From positions 53,711,885 to 53,771,884 of the forward strand of contig CAIIXF020000001.1 of assembly GCA_903813345.2 (NCBI GenBank): a stretch of DNA of 60,000 nt, read 5' to 3'. A program made the position numbers and the translations under genes. Below, in pieces: positions 1 through 50,300 of this stretch; within the stretch, counting starts at the first letter, position 1, and every line of letters starts with the position of its first letter. The notes beneath the pieces are model-generated. The model ran no database searches. It saw nothing but the letters and a program-made list of their open reading frames with translations, and had not been told where the DNA came from. The DNA is from Owenia fusiformis (taxonomy: Eukaryota; Annelida; Polychaeta; Sabellida; Oweniidae).

Positions 1-3000
1 TAGTATTTGACTTAAGCGTAAAAGCTGTCAGTGAAGTTTGAGTGAAGTGTGAACTTCCGCCTTCTGTAAGCAGGTATCCATGGAATGATGTAAGCATCTC
101 CCAGAATTCCAAAAATGGATAATACCGGAATGTTGCGCTGTGGCTTTGAGGCCAAGATCAGTGGCTGTTGAGTGAGCCTATCAATTATAAAGCCACAAAT
201 AAAGAATTTTTCTGTGAAGAAATCAATGAACTTTAACTTGGCTTGTTATATCAAAGAGTTTAATGGTGTCTGCCAACAGCGTCATCAGTATGTCTTTCTA
301 AAGAGTATCAAGAAGACTACATGTTTCAACTCCTGGTTGTTTTTTTCACTTTATCAAATGCATACATGATATTATACATGTCAGTGTATAACATCATTTT
401 TTGTGTTCTCAAAAAGGCTTGCCTCTCCCTATAATATTAACAATAATTTTTATTTTCATTTTGGGTCAGAAAATAGGCCTTTTTGTTGGACCTTGTTATT
501 AGAAATTTCCTTTATTTCTGAAAAAATCAGGTCAGATATTCTAAAATGATGCTTCATTTTGAAAATAAGGTCTCCAAATGACCCCCAGACCCACCAGTAC
601 ATTGCATGCAATATGTATACAATCAATACAATAAAGTACTGACATTAGATATGTCTTTTTATATAGAAGGTATAGACTCTACAACACAATCCAACCTATA
701 TGAGATACAACCCCTGAGGCAAAAATACATGGTACTTAGTTTGAAGTGTGAATACCATTATTAATCAAGACAGATAATGTAAAAAATGTACAAAGTTGCT
801 AACATGATAACACAAATATTCTACAAGATACACAGCATTTTAAAAAACATTTATCGCCTTATTTTCTCCATAGGTTACGCCAGGTGTGATTGTAGGATAA
901 TAGAGGAAATCGCTGGCGCCTAGGTTCACCCCCTCACTGATTGATACTTAGCATGCTTCAGAGAACCTTGATTCTGTGTAATGAATTGATCGTTTCACCC
1001 TTAATAGTCATTTCTTTCGATATTTATTGTTTACAATGATGTCACTTTGCTCTTTAAGAATTTTCAATTTCCTCATTAGACACGATTAGTTGATTACCTC
1101 AAATCAATGGCATCTAATCCCATGAGAAAATCGCGATCAAATTTTTTGAACCTATATTAACCTGATTTTTAGATAACAAAAGTTGTATTCTAATTTTAGG
1201 TGTTCGTTCTTGAGATTTTGTTCCAGTGTTCTGTATAGTGTCTACTATTTTAGGAATAACAGCAAACTTGATACAACCATTGTAAACGAAATAATCTCAA
1301 ATAGTGGCAACTTGCAATTTCCTAATTCTAAAAATACATTTCTACTTGTAACTTATCACCTCAAATCGTTACATTATTTTCTGAATTTGATCAGGTAATT
1401 TCTCAGCATCTTAATTATTTCGCACTTATCAGGCTTGCGGGAATTTGATTTCTTTGATTTTGCTCTTAACAACCTGTTTTCTTGGTAGCTAAAGAACTGT
1501 CATATATTCGCCCACAACCTGTTTCTGGCAGAATTTCTCACATGGTACTTTAGATCGCGTATTGATTGACTTGAGGGTTTGGTTGAATGGTTTCATTAGA
1601 GGTCATGCTTACATGAATCAACATCTGATTGCCTTACATGTCACGTTCATTATTACAAAGGTAAAAAAAGAACCCTAGATTGTTATTTTTGGACTTAATT
1701 GATATTCCTAAAGAGTACTCAACTATGTTACAATTTCTGCATCTGGCATCAAACAATTCACACGTGCATTTGTTTCAAGTAAAGCATGTTTACTTAATAA
1801 AAATGATGCCTGATAATTTTAGTACAAACCAATTTAACATCTTTGTTTAAAAGCTTAATGACTTTGATAAGCCCCAAGAAAGATAGGGCACAGTTTCCTT
1901 TTATTATGAATATTTTTTTTATTTCATTAATGAGCTTAATAAGGATGATTTCTCAGGACAATATTCTGTAAAAATTTCAAGGTCATTTTTGATAAATACA
2001 ACAAAAGTGCATCCAGGTGTTATGCATAAAAGCCTCGTGATTTTTTTTCTTGTCTCGTTTATTTTTCTTGTTATGAAATCATAGTACCAATTAGTAAGTG
2101 CAATGTCATGTTGGTACAGTTACATAAAATGTTTCAAATCAGCTCTTGGCAATAACAATTAGAACACATGTATAAATTAATGTGGTTTTTTATTGCAAAT
2201 TGTGTTTTTCTAATAAATGATGTACCATATAAAGAGGTGCTTCACATAAACATGGAATATTTATATTTTCAAATATCTTGTGCACCACTCCCATAAAACA
2301 ATAGCAGTAGAAAGGTAAATAGATATAATCGTCACTCAATTGTCGAAAAAGTTGAAAAGAATTGTACATTTTAATCTGAAGAAATAAATTGATTTTTTAC
2401 ATTGATAAAATTGTCACATATTCATTATTTATTTACTTTGACATTATAAACAATAAAGAACAGTATAACACTATATTTTAACAAGTCTATAATTTTCTAT
2501 AATAAATGGATTTGTTAACATGGTTCAATCACTTATCAACTTGTCTCAAGAAATATATGGTTTTTGTACAATGCACAAAACACTAGCAGGTTTAAAATAC
2601 ATAAACTTGATATCTCCATGCAGAAAAAACAAACCTTGAAATTCCTAAGATGAAAGGGGGTAGTATTTAGAAAAAGACATTTTGATAACAGAGTTGTCCT
2701 CAACATTAATCAAAGCATCAAAGCTTCAAAGTTGTTTATTTGAATGTCCAGTCTTTAGGAGTGTTAACCATAGAATGTCTCAAAGTTTACTCACATGGGC
2801 AGAGATTAGAGGTTTTCCAGTTAACAGAGATAAGGATTTGTTAGCATTAGGGAGTTTGTTTTATCTTTAATTGGGGTCAGAAAAAAATGTTAAACTTTGA
2901 ACAGAAATCTGGAATTTCCACTGGACCAATGCTAAGGTTAAGTAACAATTTTATGTACATTTGTAAATATTTTTGGGGTGCCCTTACTCAAATTTTGGCA

Positions 3001-4312
3001 CCTTTCTCAAATACCCTTAGACTTTAATATATTTACTTATGATGACCTCTTCCTAATGTAAATGAAGAGTATTGTCAAGTTCTCCAGTTCTTTTCCTGTC
3101 TTATATACAATATTGAGCTAACCCTTTCAAATATTTTGAATTTGCATCTCTAAAAGAGAGCTTCATCTTCTCATTACCCAATTACTTGGGGATTTAAGCC
3201 CCCCCCCCAACCCCTAAGAGCTTTAAATCATACTATTATACCAGTATATTCCATCAGTATAGATTTACCTTGATAGGTCAAGATGCTCACTCTTCTTGTT
3301 AAAGTATGCAAGATTTTTTTTGGGGGGGGGAGACTTTTCTTTCCAGTGGACCTCCTTCTAGCTAGCTACATGGTCTGCTTGTGGTCTTTATTCATGGTGA
3401 AGATTTGATTGTTAATTTTCTATTTTATTGAGAGATAATTGAAAGCCCTATCTCAGATCTTGGTAATTAGAGCGCTCATTAAAGTTAGGATTTCTTTACA
3501 TACCCCTGGGGCCATGATAAATTGGAACATCTTCAAATGCTTTTTCTTCGGGTATTCTTGTTCTATCCTTTTACCTATTTACAAATTCTTTCTTGTATTG
3601 ACAACGACATATTGTTACATTCATTTCAAGGCCTGGTTGTTTAATATATTGTTTTCTTACAGCATTTTGAGTATTGCATTCTTGAAGATGGAAAAAAGGT
3701 TAAAAAGCCCTTGATTCATCTAACATTTATCTTCCAAATGGTCATTGAAATATTGCATTAAAGGTTTAAGTAGTGTGCAAAGTGGCTCTTTAGTCCAATT
3801 TTGATTGCACCTAGTGCTTAGTTTCTTGTACATTTGTACAACTATTATCTAAGCCTAGAAGTGGAGGTCTATATACTCAAAAGCAAAATCATCTGAACAC
3901 TTGTAGTGTAGTGCAAAACTATTAATTCAGGCATGTAATTTTTTGAATTTTCTCGTATTTTTATCACAGTGAATACATTCCTGAATTTGTCTTTTATCTG
4001 TTATGAAATCAAGTTACATCACACAAAATTCACAGTTTGGACCTGAATGAATTTAAGTGAATTTAGATTTGTGGATTAAGATGTTTTTTACTTTAGCAAA
4101 TTGCAATATATCTCCCTCCCTCTCTCCTCTAATCAGGTCATTGTGTTATCTAAAGTTGCACTCTCTCAACTCAGATTCCTTTTTTGATGTTCCTACTACT
4201 CTGTTACTCATCCAGTATACCATTTAAGTATGTGTAGTATCCCCTCATAGATATTCCCCCAAAATTAATCACCCATTTTATAACATTTTTCCTCTTATCA
4301 ACATGATTTCAT

Positions 4313-4443
4313 ATTGTTATAGTCTCCAACTTTTTTGTTTGTGGATGGCATTTGGCGGTTGGTGTTCAGTGGTTGGTGTTTGGCATTTGGGGGTTGGTGG
4401 TTGGCTTCTGTAACAAATGGCAGGTGGTGACATTTTGGATGTT
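4313..4443 (+). repeat. Dispersed repeat, copy 1, with internal GT-rich tandem
   Basis: The ends of this stretch match those of 8022-8107. Both begin ATTGTTAT followed by A/G-GTCTCCA, and both finish with TCTGTAACAA, then GTGGTGACATTTT. The middle of this copy is expanded by short TTGGTGTTTGGC-like units. The family is unknown and no coding capacity is visible. Confidence 0.65.
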
Positions 4444-7201
4444 AATATTTAAGGTATTAGTTTAGGGTGAAAATTATAGATTAAAGTCACTCCTTTGAGA
4501 CAGGTATATTCTATCAGGGTTCCTAAACTGACAGAAGCGTACACCAGGTCTGTTCAGGCACCCTGTCTATGGAGATGTAAAGAATGTTACTGATGTTATC
4601 AGGATATAATCTTCTTTACGTGCATGATCCCCAGTTACAACAGATCTTTTGAGGGTTTACATGCAACAGTCGTTGTTCATCATCATTCTTGCAAGAAGGT
4701 CATGGCAATCTATTAGAGGCTTCCCTGATGTTGTAAGCTTCATTTTGGGCTTTTTCACAGATGAAGCTATCTTTTAAATGTGATATCAAATTCTTGAAAG
4801 GGTAGCCCTAATGTGAGGTGCTAAAATGTTTACTGTCCTTGTATTAAATCACAGTTATTGTTGTGCTATGTTGAATTATGCTTTGGTTGGTGTGTTCTGT
4901 TGTGCTTGGTACATGCAAGGTGCTGAAAACTGATATAGAATGTAATATGGTATATTGTATATTGATTGGACTAAACACCATTCACATGTACAAGTATAAA
5001 CCTCTGTCATTATTGTCACATTTGGACCACTTGCTTAATAAACATTAATGTAACAACCTGAAATAATCCCAGGAGATAATCCATGGATTAATTAAGTCAG
5101 GTAAGATGTTCTAATCCACCCAGGTGCGAATTTACCCGTGTGTCTACCAAACAGTAATAAATAAATGGCTATCTCCCGTGGGTTAAGAAACAAGCAGACC
5201 AATTGATGGAAAACATATAGAAGCAATTTATTAGTTTATCTAATTAATTGGTCTAGGGATTCGGCCATTCTTTTCGTTCTGTAATATCTATCTTTGCTGT
5301 GGTATTTGTAATTATTATAGGTTACTTTCTATTATGCCAACTAAGAGGATATGAATTATTTAGCCTGGTGTAATAGATGTGATATTCTACGTTTGTTTTA
5401 CACACTTTTTTGGTGTCTCGTACTAATTGGTGTCTCATTGATATTTCAATCAGGATCTTTGTACCTGACCAAAATGTTCAAGTTTACCCTTTGCTTTGTC
5501 TGTTTAGTATCTGCTTAGCCTCTAGGCTCAGGTTAGCTCAAGTTATGCATTAAGTTAAATATGAATTGTAAGGAAAAGATAGGTTTTATATTTTGAGCGT
5601 TAGTTATATGACTATAAAATGGATACCACCCCCTGTTCATGTTTTTTCCATGTGCTGAATGATCAGCTGAAAAAAATAAACTGTCATAGTAAAAAATGAA
5701 ATTGTTCTGTTTAAATATCATACCACCTTATTAGGGATACTAAAATTTAGACTGCATTCAAATTGAAAATTAGAGTGATTTAATGTGATATGGGAAATAA
5801 AACTTGACTTTTTTCCTTTTGATGAATTTGGCTGATTTGTTTGTCTGAATGACTTTATGACTCATAATTATTTGGTAAAAATAAGTAAGATATTTCACCT
5901 GTTTCTATAGAAAGTTACCCTGGATCTCCACCAGTAACCCACACTACCCTCTTACTAGTATAAATGATTTTGTAGTTTTTGATCCTATATATAGATCTTC
6001 ATAATCTCAAATGTAGCCTTTATGTATTTTATATGGTTTTGATGATGGAATGAATTAAGTAAGCTCACTAATGGCAGGTATCCAGTGACTGGATTTTGAT
6101 AAGTTGATATGTTTGATAGACTAGTTCATAGAATGCAGATGAAGTCAAGCTCAAAGGATGATAGAATGTCTCATTGTGATATATAATCTTTGGACCAGTC
6201 ATTAACTGGTACCTAATAGCCTGGTGCAGCAATCAACATTATCACACTGTTGAGCCTGATTGTTATGAAACAAACAACTTGAGAAATGTCAACATTATAG
6301 ATATGGGCCATCAATATTGTCCCATATTTCATGACCATGATGAATATCTTCGTCTTGAGAAATAGCTATGAGTGATTACCAAAGATTATGTTTGAATATC
6401 GAATAAATATGTATACAATGTACTAAATCGAAAAACAAATCCCATGAAGATCATATTTAACTGTCTGGTAGGGTAGCCATCAGGAAGATACTAGCGCTGA
6501 ATATTAAATGAAATATTGCACAGTGGATTAATCAAAGATAGGACATGCCTCATGGTGACAGACCCCATTGTTGGTATTTGTTGTATATCAATATAGAACA
6601 CACTTCAGATATATACTATAAATGCATAATCTAATAGCAAATTGTAATGGAGTGCCTATTATATCCTAATAATCCATCTGTATACAAAGATCAATTCGTG
6701 GGGGTGGAGGTCAAAACATGAGGTCACCCAGGGGTCTTGAAATATCACTGTCCGCATGTCATATTGATTAATAAACTTATTGTGTGTTTATTCTAGGCTT
6801 ATTGGTATATATTGTACATATATAGGGAGGGAAAGGAGTGGTTCGAAAATAAGGGAGGGGGAGAAGGAAAATAAGGAGTTGAGTAGAATATGAGGAAGGG
6901 GATAAACATTACGTAGGTGGAGAATTGGAAAAGTTGGTATTCGTATGACGCATTGTTCAAAAACTTGTTCCTGATCGTGATGACGTAATGTTTTGCCATG
7001 TTAGTGATTTATGAATTGTATTCCAATATTTTGATTACTGATGAAGTTTATGTGGTTTTTAATCTCCAGTATTTATTATGATAAGTCAATGGAGAGTTAA
7101 CGAGCTTCTAAAATGCAGTACTCTTTGCACTTTTCTGATTTGATTCATTTTTCTCATTTACTTCAATGTTGAGTTTTAATGTTTGTATTTGCACGTCTTT
7201 A

Positions 7202-7293
7202 GAGACAGCCAAAGTCAGACATTTGTGTTTTTGCTATTAAGTATGGTGAGACAGCCAAAGTCAGACATTTGTGTTTTTGCTATTAAGTATGGT
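7202..7293 (+). repeat. Perfect 46-bp tandem duplication
   Basis: Two adjacent copies of a 46-bp unit (7202-7247 and 7248-7293), each starting GAGACAGCCAAAG and ending TTAAGTATGGT. They are identical, so the duplication looks recent. It lies about 500 bp before the first EGF exon, within the intron. Confidence 0.95.
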
Positions 7294-7756
7294 CAGCGTG
7301 TTTCATTTATTATGATATCTGCCTTGTAAGGAGCTAATGAGGACATATTGAATGCCTACATGAAGTAGCCATATTGCACGAATTAGCCATCACCCAGTGG
7401 GGCCCTGTCAGAGTGTTTATAGAAAAAACTTCCTGGACTAAATAGTTTGAGGGGAAATCCAGCATCATTTAACTAATCCAAACAATGCCCAATTTAACAG
7501 TTAGCAGCCTACCCACCTTGTGACAGAAACACTGTGTACTGAACAGCATTTATATATACATTTAAGAAAAATAGAATCGCCTACAATAATATTTCTGACC
7601 AAGTTATTTATCTTAACTGAAAAAAGCATGTTATTTATTTTTGTCTGCTTTGGCAAAGTAAATTTATAAACTTAGGTTCATGTGTATGTATAATGGTTTT
7701 TATTCATTTTTATGTTTCACATTTTATCCTATTATTGCTAATATGAACATTTTTAG

Positions 7757-44267
<36,511 letters not shown>

Positions 44268-44314
44268 GATTTGCAGTACCATAGTCGACCATAGTGCCAC
44301 CATTGTACAGTGTA

Positions 44315-44320
44315 AATAAA
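44315..44320 (+). terminator. Candidate poly(A) signal of the MEGF6-like gene
   Basis: AATAAA lies 48 bp after the stop codon. A second AATAAA at 45700-45705 could serve a long 3' UTR that would include the palindrome at 44851-44962. Cleavage cannot be assigned from sequence alone. Confidence 0.4.
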
Positions 44321-44850
44321 CTATAGAGAGCAGCGCTGCATCACAGAGCCATCTATATATGAACTAGCGGGGTTGGACCAGGCGGTAGGAACCCCATAAC
44401 TGAACAAACAAGAAAGCAATCTCCCCCAGGCTTTAGCCGGAGCTGGGGTCTCGTCATGCATTTATTAACCATGTACTGTGTCGGTGCAACGTCACAGCTT
44501 CATATACGACTGTACCTCTGAGATACAGGCCAGATTTTTTCTTATGAGTCCATATATTGATTCAGTTTTTCTAAGAAAAATACATTGTCACATTATTGTG
44601 AATTGCAATCTGTATAGAGTGCTGGTCAAAATTGTCATGCATTATTCTATTGTATTACATACCTAGCGAAGCATTTGTATGGAAGTCAATGGGAAAGTTA
44701 GCGAGCTATATCCACCGATATTGCCCGATTACCCCGATATAGCCCGCTTACCTCGTTTTGATATTAGATTTCTTTAATAACCATGATAATATCATGACGT
44801 CACGTCATTGATACAAAGTAACCATGGGAACAAAGGCATGTAATACATCA

Positions 44851-44962
44851 GTTATGTCACTATGACGTGAAATATGCCTTCGTTCTTGCCCAAATATAGA
44901 GCCTCCCAAGGTCGGCCTATATTTGGAGAACTCAGGCATATTTCACGTCATAGTGACATAAC
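44851..44962. repeat. 112-bp palindrome with perfect 29-bp arms
   Basis: Arms 44851-44879 and 44934-44962 are exact reverse complements. A nested pair (CCAAATATAG-GCC / GGCCTATATTTGG) extends the stem inward. Each arm carries a TGACGTGA/TCACGTCA CRE-like half, and a full TGACGTCA lies 50 bp upstream (44795-44802). It may be a foldback MITE or, if transcribed in a long 3' UTR, a stable RNA hairpin. Confidence 0.9.
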
Positions 44963-47032
44963 CTCTAAGTACAGCATATGGTTTGCAGTAACAATGAAAT
45001 TGAAGGTAGCCATAGAATGAGTAATCTCACTATATAACTTACACCTACATCTAAACAAGTTCAACAGTTCACCCACCTTAACACAATATGCTGTAGTTAC
45101 CTTTTAAATATATATGAGATTTAAACATGTTTTTAAACCAAAAAATCTTTGAAGAATTGACAGTTTTGGCCTGAGAAGCATAACAGTGATATTATATGTT
45201 CTTCGTGGAATTGTACATAATATGAAATAATGCAATATAATTTCAACCAAAAATACCAATGTACATGTAATTTAAATGTCGCTTATAATTCATTATAGTT
45301 GTGAATATGTATTTTAAATGATAGAAAAATATGTGAACTAGCCTTATATATTGTTCTTATAAGGCCTTACACATATGTCCAAATATGGCTTTGTTCATAT
45401 GATTTTATGTGCATATACATGTACAGCCAAAGACATATATATTCAGTATGGTCTTATGGTTAGTTCTCCAATTCCCTCATTGATTAGATTAGAAAAAATA
45501 CAATTTAAATGTTAGAGTCTTGCCTTGAGAGACAGAAGTTTAAATGAAATCAATCAATCTAAATGAAGAATTAAATATGAATTATGGGGGTATCCCTTGA
45601 TTTAGATGTAGGTCTTAGATTGTGTATTTCTATGTAGTGTAATTAGTATGTCTCAATACCCCCCCCCCCTCCCCCTCCCCATTGGATTCTATTCTAGTGA
45701 ATAAAGCATTAGTTAAGAGATGTGATTGTATTTAGGAAAAATGATTTGTGAATGATCTCCATAATCATCATTATTTTGTGAATATGTCATGTATTTACAA
45801 GTACTGTTCATGTAATTTTAAAAAGTTGAATTTCAAAAGAAAATTCATTATGTAATCTATAGAGTACATGTAGTCATATGGTTTTTGTGCTAACAAGGCA
45901 TGGATTGAGCAGCTGATGAATTTACTAGAGGTAGTATTGTCCAAATTAAATTTGAAAGCATTTTTAGATTCTCAAGGACTATTTAACACAGTTGAAAAAG
46001 GCATGAACCCAAAACTGAGTAAAAACATATTCTACAACTGTTTGACAACTGTTGATCTCTTTAATCCAGGTTATTTTACATATTATACCACACATCCTTT
46101 GATTTCATATTTGATGGTAAATAAATGTTTTTCCCAAAACATTTCTTTGAACATTTAGAAGTTAGTTATCAATGTAATAAACACTATTTTGTTGAAACTA
46201 ATATAACTCCCTGCTTGAAATTCCAAGTCATTTATTTCTTGACATAATACATGTATGTGATGTCCTATTTTTGAAAAACGACAATTGGCTATAAAGAAAT
46301 GATAATAATTAATAGGGTACTTTGCCAAAATGCTGGTTGCCATGGTGTTTTGTGTAAAATACATTTAGGCAATATCAGAAAGATTGTACATTTTAAACCT
46401 CAGTTTGTATAATGTGTGTGCATAATAACATAATAGATTTGAGTATAGATACAAATTAGGAATAATAACCAAGTTTTTACTAACACATGAGTAAGTGTAC
46501 AAAGATATAAAAAAGCATAAAAAATGTTTCATTGAACTTCATGTAAAAATATAGATAAATTCTTTAAAAGTTGGTTATGGAACAAAAAAGGGGGTTAAGA
46601 TCCAATTAGATTCATCTTAAAATTCCATCATGTACATACAGTAAATAAATTCCACCTAATTTGTACATAATACTATTCGACCATGAAATTGTCTTTTAGA
46701 GGACACTTAGCCTCCTTATTTGGTCTATGGATCCACTGTAATATCTACTATAAAACCACTGTATTAGACTCTATTGCTAGATATATTGTGTACATATACA
46801 TGTATAGAAATTGTTTATACTTATTTATTTATATATTATGTTGTCATGCTACATTGTATCAGAATAAAGGAAAAGTTTTTGATAAAAAAATAAAGTAAGA
46901 AAAAACACCTAAAAGAGTTGTTCTGTAATAATGAGTACTTTAAAATTTAATTCCAGTCCTTGTATAGTTAAGATCAAGTGTATAGTCAAGAATCCATGGT
47001 TCAGTGCATGTACAGCTTACCCATACCATATA

Positions 47033-47175
47033 CAGGAAAACCTGTCTAATCTGAAACACCACCGGGGCCCTGGACAAAGTTGTTGAGATTAGCAGGTGTT
47101 TTCATTTCAAAGTTTTTAACATGGGATTAAGAGGTGTTCAGATTTGAAAAGTGTTCAAATATACAGGTTTTACTG
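47033..47175. mobile_element. 143-bp pogo/Tigger-like MITE flanked by TA
   Basis: The left end CAGGAAAACCTGTCTAATCT and the reversed right end CAGTAAAACCTGTATATTTG are inverted repeats. TA occurs immediately outside both ends (47031-47032, 47176-47177), the mark of Tc1/mariner/pogo insertion. A relative lies at 54352-54482. It is just past the METTL4 stop, probably in the 3' UTR or downstream. Confidence 0.75.
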
Positions 47176-47309
47176 TACTCATTCACAACTCAATTTCACC
47201 AATCTTTCAGTATAAGTTTCTGATACTTGTTTCAACATCATTATTGGCAAGGTGGGGTTGTTGTGAGATCATTCTATTACTCCAGATGTTTGTTCTTTAT
47301 AAGAGGCCA

Positions 47310-47348
47310 TCAGCTTACATAGAAATCAGTATGTTGAAACTTGAGAAC
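47310..47348 (-). CDS. METTL4 last coding exon (12 residues plus stop)
   Basis: The acceptor reads TTATTTTCAG on the minus strand. In phase 0 after G-N-E it continues V-L-K-F-Q-H-T-D-F-Y-V-S and a TGA. V-L-K-F-Q-H is the conserved family ending, which confirms this tiny exon. A 1260-bp transposon begins only 35 bp upstream of it. Confidence 0.88.
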   Translation of the reverse strand, partial: VLKFQHTDFYVS

Positions 47349-50300
47349 CTGAAAATAATTGAAAGTATTGATTACTTTAGAATCACGGTGCCCATGTCAA
47401 GCTGCGCGCCTACTTAGGCAAGCAGTTTGTTTCGATCACAAACTGCGTGCCTAAGAACATTGGATCATTTAAGTTGGAGTCTGTATTTTGAAACGTTATT
47501 TAAAGACATTTATCCTGCATTGTTTTCTTGTTCAATGCGTTCATTCTGTGGCGAATATACGAATCTTGCAAATACTAGCAAAAACTGTGTGCAAATGAAT
47601 CTTAGTTTTAAAACATAAGCAGATTAATGGTATTTTCGTCGCTGATTTAATGGGAATTTATACGTAAATCGATCTAGCACTTTAAACATAAATGACAAAT
47701 ACTTTAGACTCGTTTTATATTTAATTCCTTACACATTTATCATGTTTAATTCAAAATATTTCGAAATAAAACAGATAATCAGGAGATTAAAAAGGAATAA
47801 ACCACAAACTGCGCGCCTATTTTAGCCAGAAATTACAATCTGTGCGCATACACTATTAAAACTACATATTATCATTGGAATTTCTACAGAGGTACGTGTA
47901 GGTGTTTTCGATGTAGCTTTGGAAATGTTGCCTTATCGTCAGATTTTATGAGATTTTCATATTGAAAGTCAAAATCTATAATAGAAGTGACAATTAAGTT
48001 GGGAACGAAAAAAACATTTATTTTCAGATCACCATCTTGGTGGATGGACTCTCATAGTGTTTCAATTATGGGGTTCTACTATTAGACACATATGTGCCTT
48101 GTATGGCGCTTATGTTTTCTAATAATACAAAACAAGCTTGGATAAGCAAGCAGTTTTGAAATATTAGGCACGCAGTTTGGGAAATACATGTGAATATAGG
48201 CGTGAAGTTTGACAAGAAAAATGTTTAAATCACGTTTATGGCGTATTATCGTTTTGTACACACAAACTTTGCTGTTTTAATCAGATGGAGTGATCCTATA
48301 TATTCTTGCATACACAGACACAATGGCTGAATAAACGGCAAATTACGATAAAAAGACATAGATATAACATTACACTGTAAATTTTGAACACAGAAGTTAC
48401 TTAAGACCCTTATATTGAGATAACTAGGTTTACATCGGGAAAAACATTGAGTACTATGAGTAAATTAAGTTCATCTTCACAGAATGGTACTATCTTTAGA
48501 ACGAGACTAACCTTGTATTTTTCGTATTTTGGCTCTTATTGGGAGTCGTGTCCTCCCCGTCTCACATTTTGAAATATGCGCGCAGTTTGTCAGAGTTTCA
48601 AACTGCGTGCCTAGTAGGCACGCTGCTTGACATGGGCATCGTGAGAATAATAATCTGAGAGAATCATGATCAGACTTAACTATTCAAAATAATGAAAAAT
48701 GGAATACGCTAGTAAGGTGATTATCCTAGTTCCTATAATCCTCTAACAATTTTCAAGAAAGGGAAATAAAACCTGGTGGGACCTTGAGGCCATTGCAAAA
48801 TGATACTGTTCACAATTAGATCTCATGTCTTCTGAAAATCGACATTTAAATGTATGAACACTAACTAATTCCATACTATCTGTAGTGTACTATTCATCAA
48901 CATATGTAGCTTTTGCTGAGGTTCATCAGCTTTTGGAAAAAATAAATTAATACACAGATTGCTGGCAGTCATGGCACTAATTAAATCTCAATAAGTGTCT
49001 TATTGCATCTTATACTTTACACTTTAATATATCTCTTCTGTACCTCATTTCCCCAAGATGTCCATCCTGGGATTAAGTTCCTAGCAAACATCTCTAGATA
49101 CGGCCCTCCATCAGGTAATACACTCTCCAGGACATCTGCAAGAGGCAATCAGAATTCAAAGTCTAACATTTGAATTACACTGTACAAAAATTGATATGAC
49201 ATACACATTGACCAAATAAACATTTCTTGAAATTCATACCAAAACGAATGTTCAACAAAACATTGAGTGAACAATTCTGTACACAAAAATGTTCAAAAAT
49301 TATTTGCAATACTTTTTTACTTCTTGAAAATGTATTTTTTGTGTCACTAGAAAAGTTAAGTCTTGCATCTAATCTCATCATTACCTATTGTATTTCCCTG
49401 ACAAAGTGTGAATTAAAGCATAGGGGCCAGGATAAAGATTTTAGACTTTGCCATGCTAATGTCTTGGAACATATTTTAAAACAGTAACTGGCCTCTGAGC
49501 TCTTACATGTAACTTGAAGGGAGATTACACAGGGACTTAACGCTATAGACTTAACAAAACCATTTTGTTCCTAATAAAAGTACTAAATCATGATAGCATT
49601 ACTCACTATTTAATGGTGGTTTCCGAGAGTGTATACTACAAGGCACAGACACTAGGACTCTGTCCCTGGGCAAGCTAGGGGCTGGCTGCTTTGTACCAAT
49701 GACCAGGGTCTCATAGGGTTTCTTGTGGATGGAGTCAAAGTCATATATGAATTCACCATGCACTGTTATCTGAAAAAATCATATCCTTCATTATTCACAT
49801 TTATACATTAACATAATTATAAATACTTAAATCATGCAAATACTTAGTAAATATTTAAATCATTTAAAACGGAAGCACTGGACATTCAATTCTTAAAAGA
49901 GGTAATACTTTCATCATTTCATCCAAAATCACTGTCAATTATTATAGATCCATGTGCATTTACTTGTTTATGTTACTATAGATACTGGAGAATAAGGAGG
50001 ACCAACTTATCTTTAAAAGACTGTCCAGTATCTAAACATACACATAGCAAATAAATCCATGTAAAACAAGCCAACGGCATGCAAAATGTCACCTCTTGCC
50101 ATTTGTTACAAACACATGAAAAGAATGTTGACAAAGTAATAATAAATTCTTTAAATGTAAAAATAAATCTACTAACTTTGATCCAGTACCAACTGGTGTG
50201 GTATGTGACTCCCCACTGCGGGAACAGTTGCTCGGTAACAAACTGAATCTGACTGAGTTTGTTAGTGACCCATACTAAAACTACACCCCTATGGGAGATC

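Larger units (their letters stand above)
44268..47309. other. Intergenic/3' UTR region between convergent genes
   Basis: About 3 kb between the MEGF6-like stop and the METTL4 stop. It holds candidate poly(A) signals (44315-44320, 45700-45705), a strong palindrome (44851-44962), a C-run (about 45659-45669) and a pogo-type MITE (47033-47175). No further gene is recognised; the open frame at 45916-46158 has no supporting signal. Confidence 0.6.

Noticed and set aside
47384-47430. True V(D)J-type recombination signal at the transposon end
   Set aside because: The heptamer-like CACGGTG is present, but no ACAAAAACC-like nonamer lies 12 or 23 bp away, so only a Transib/RAG-like terminus is proposed.
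48600-49040. Other candidates for the METTL4 last exon close to exon 8
   Set aside because: They give no family-like sequence, while 47310-47348 encodes the expected V-L-K-F-Q-H ending with a good acceptor and the right phase.
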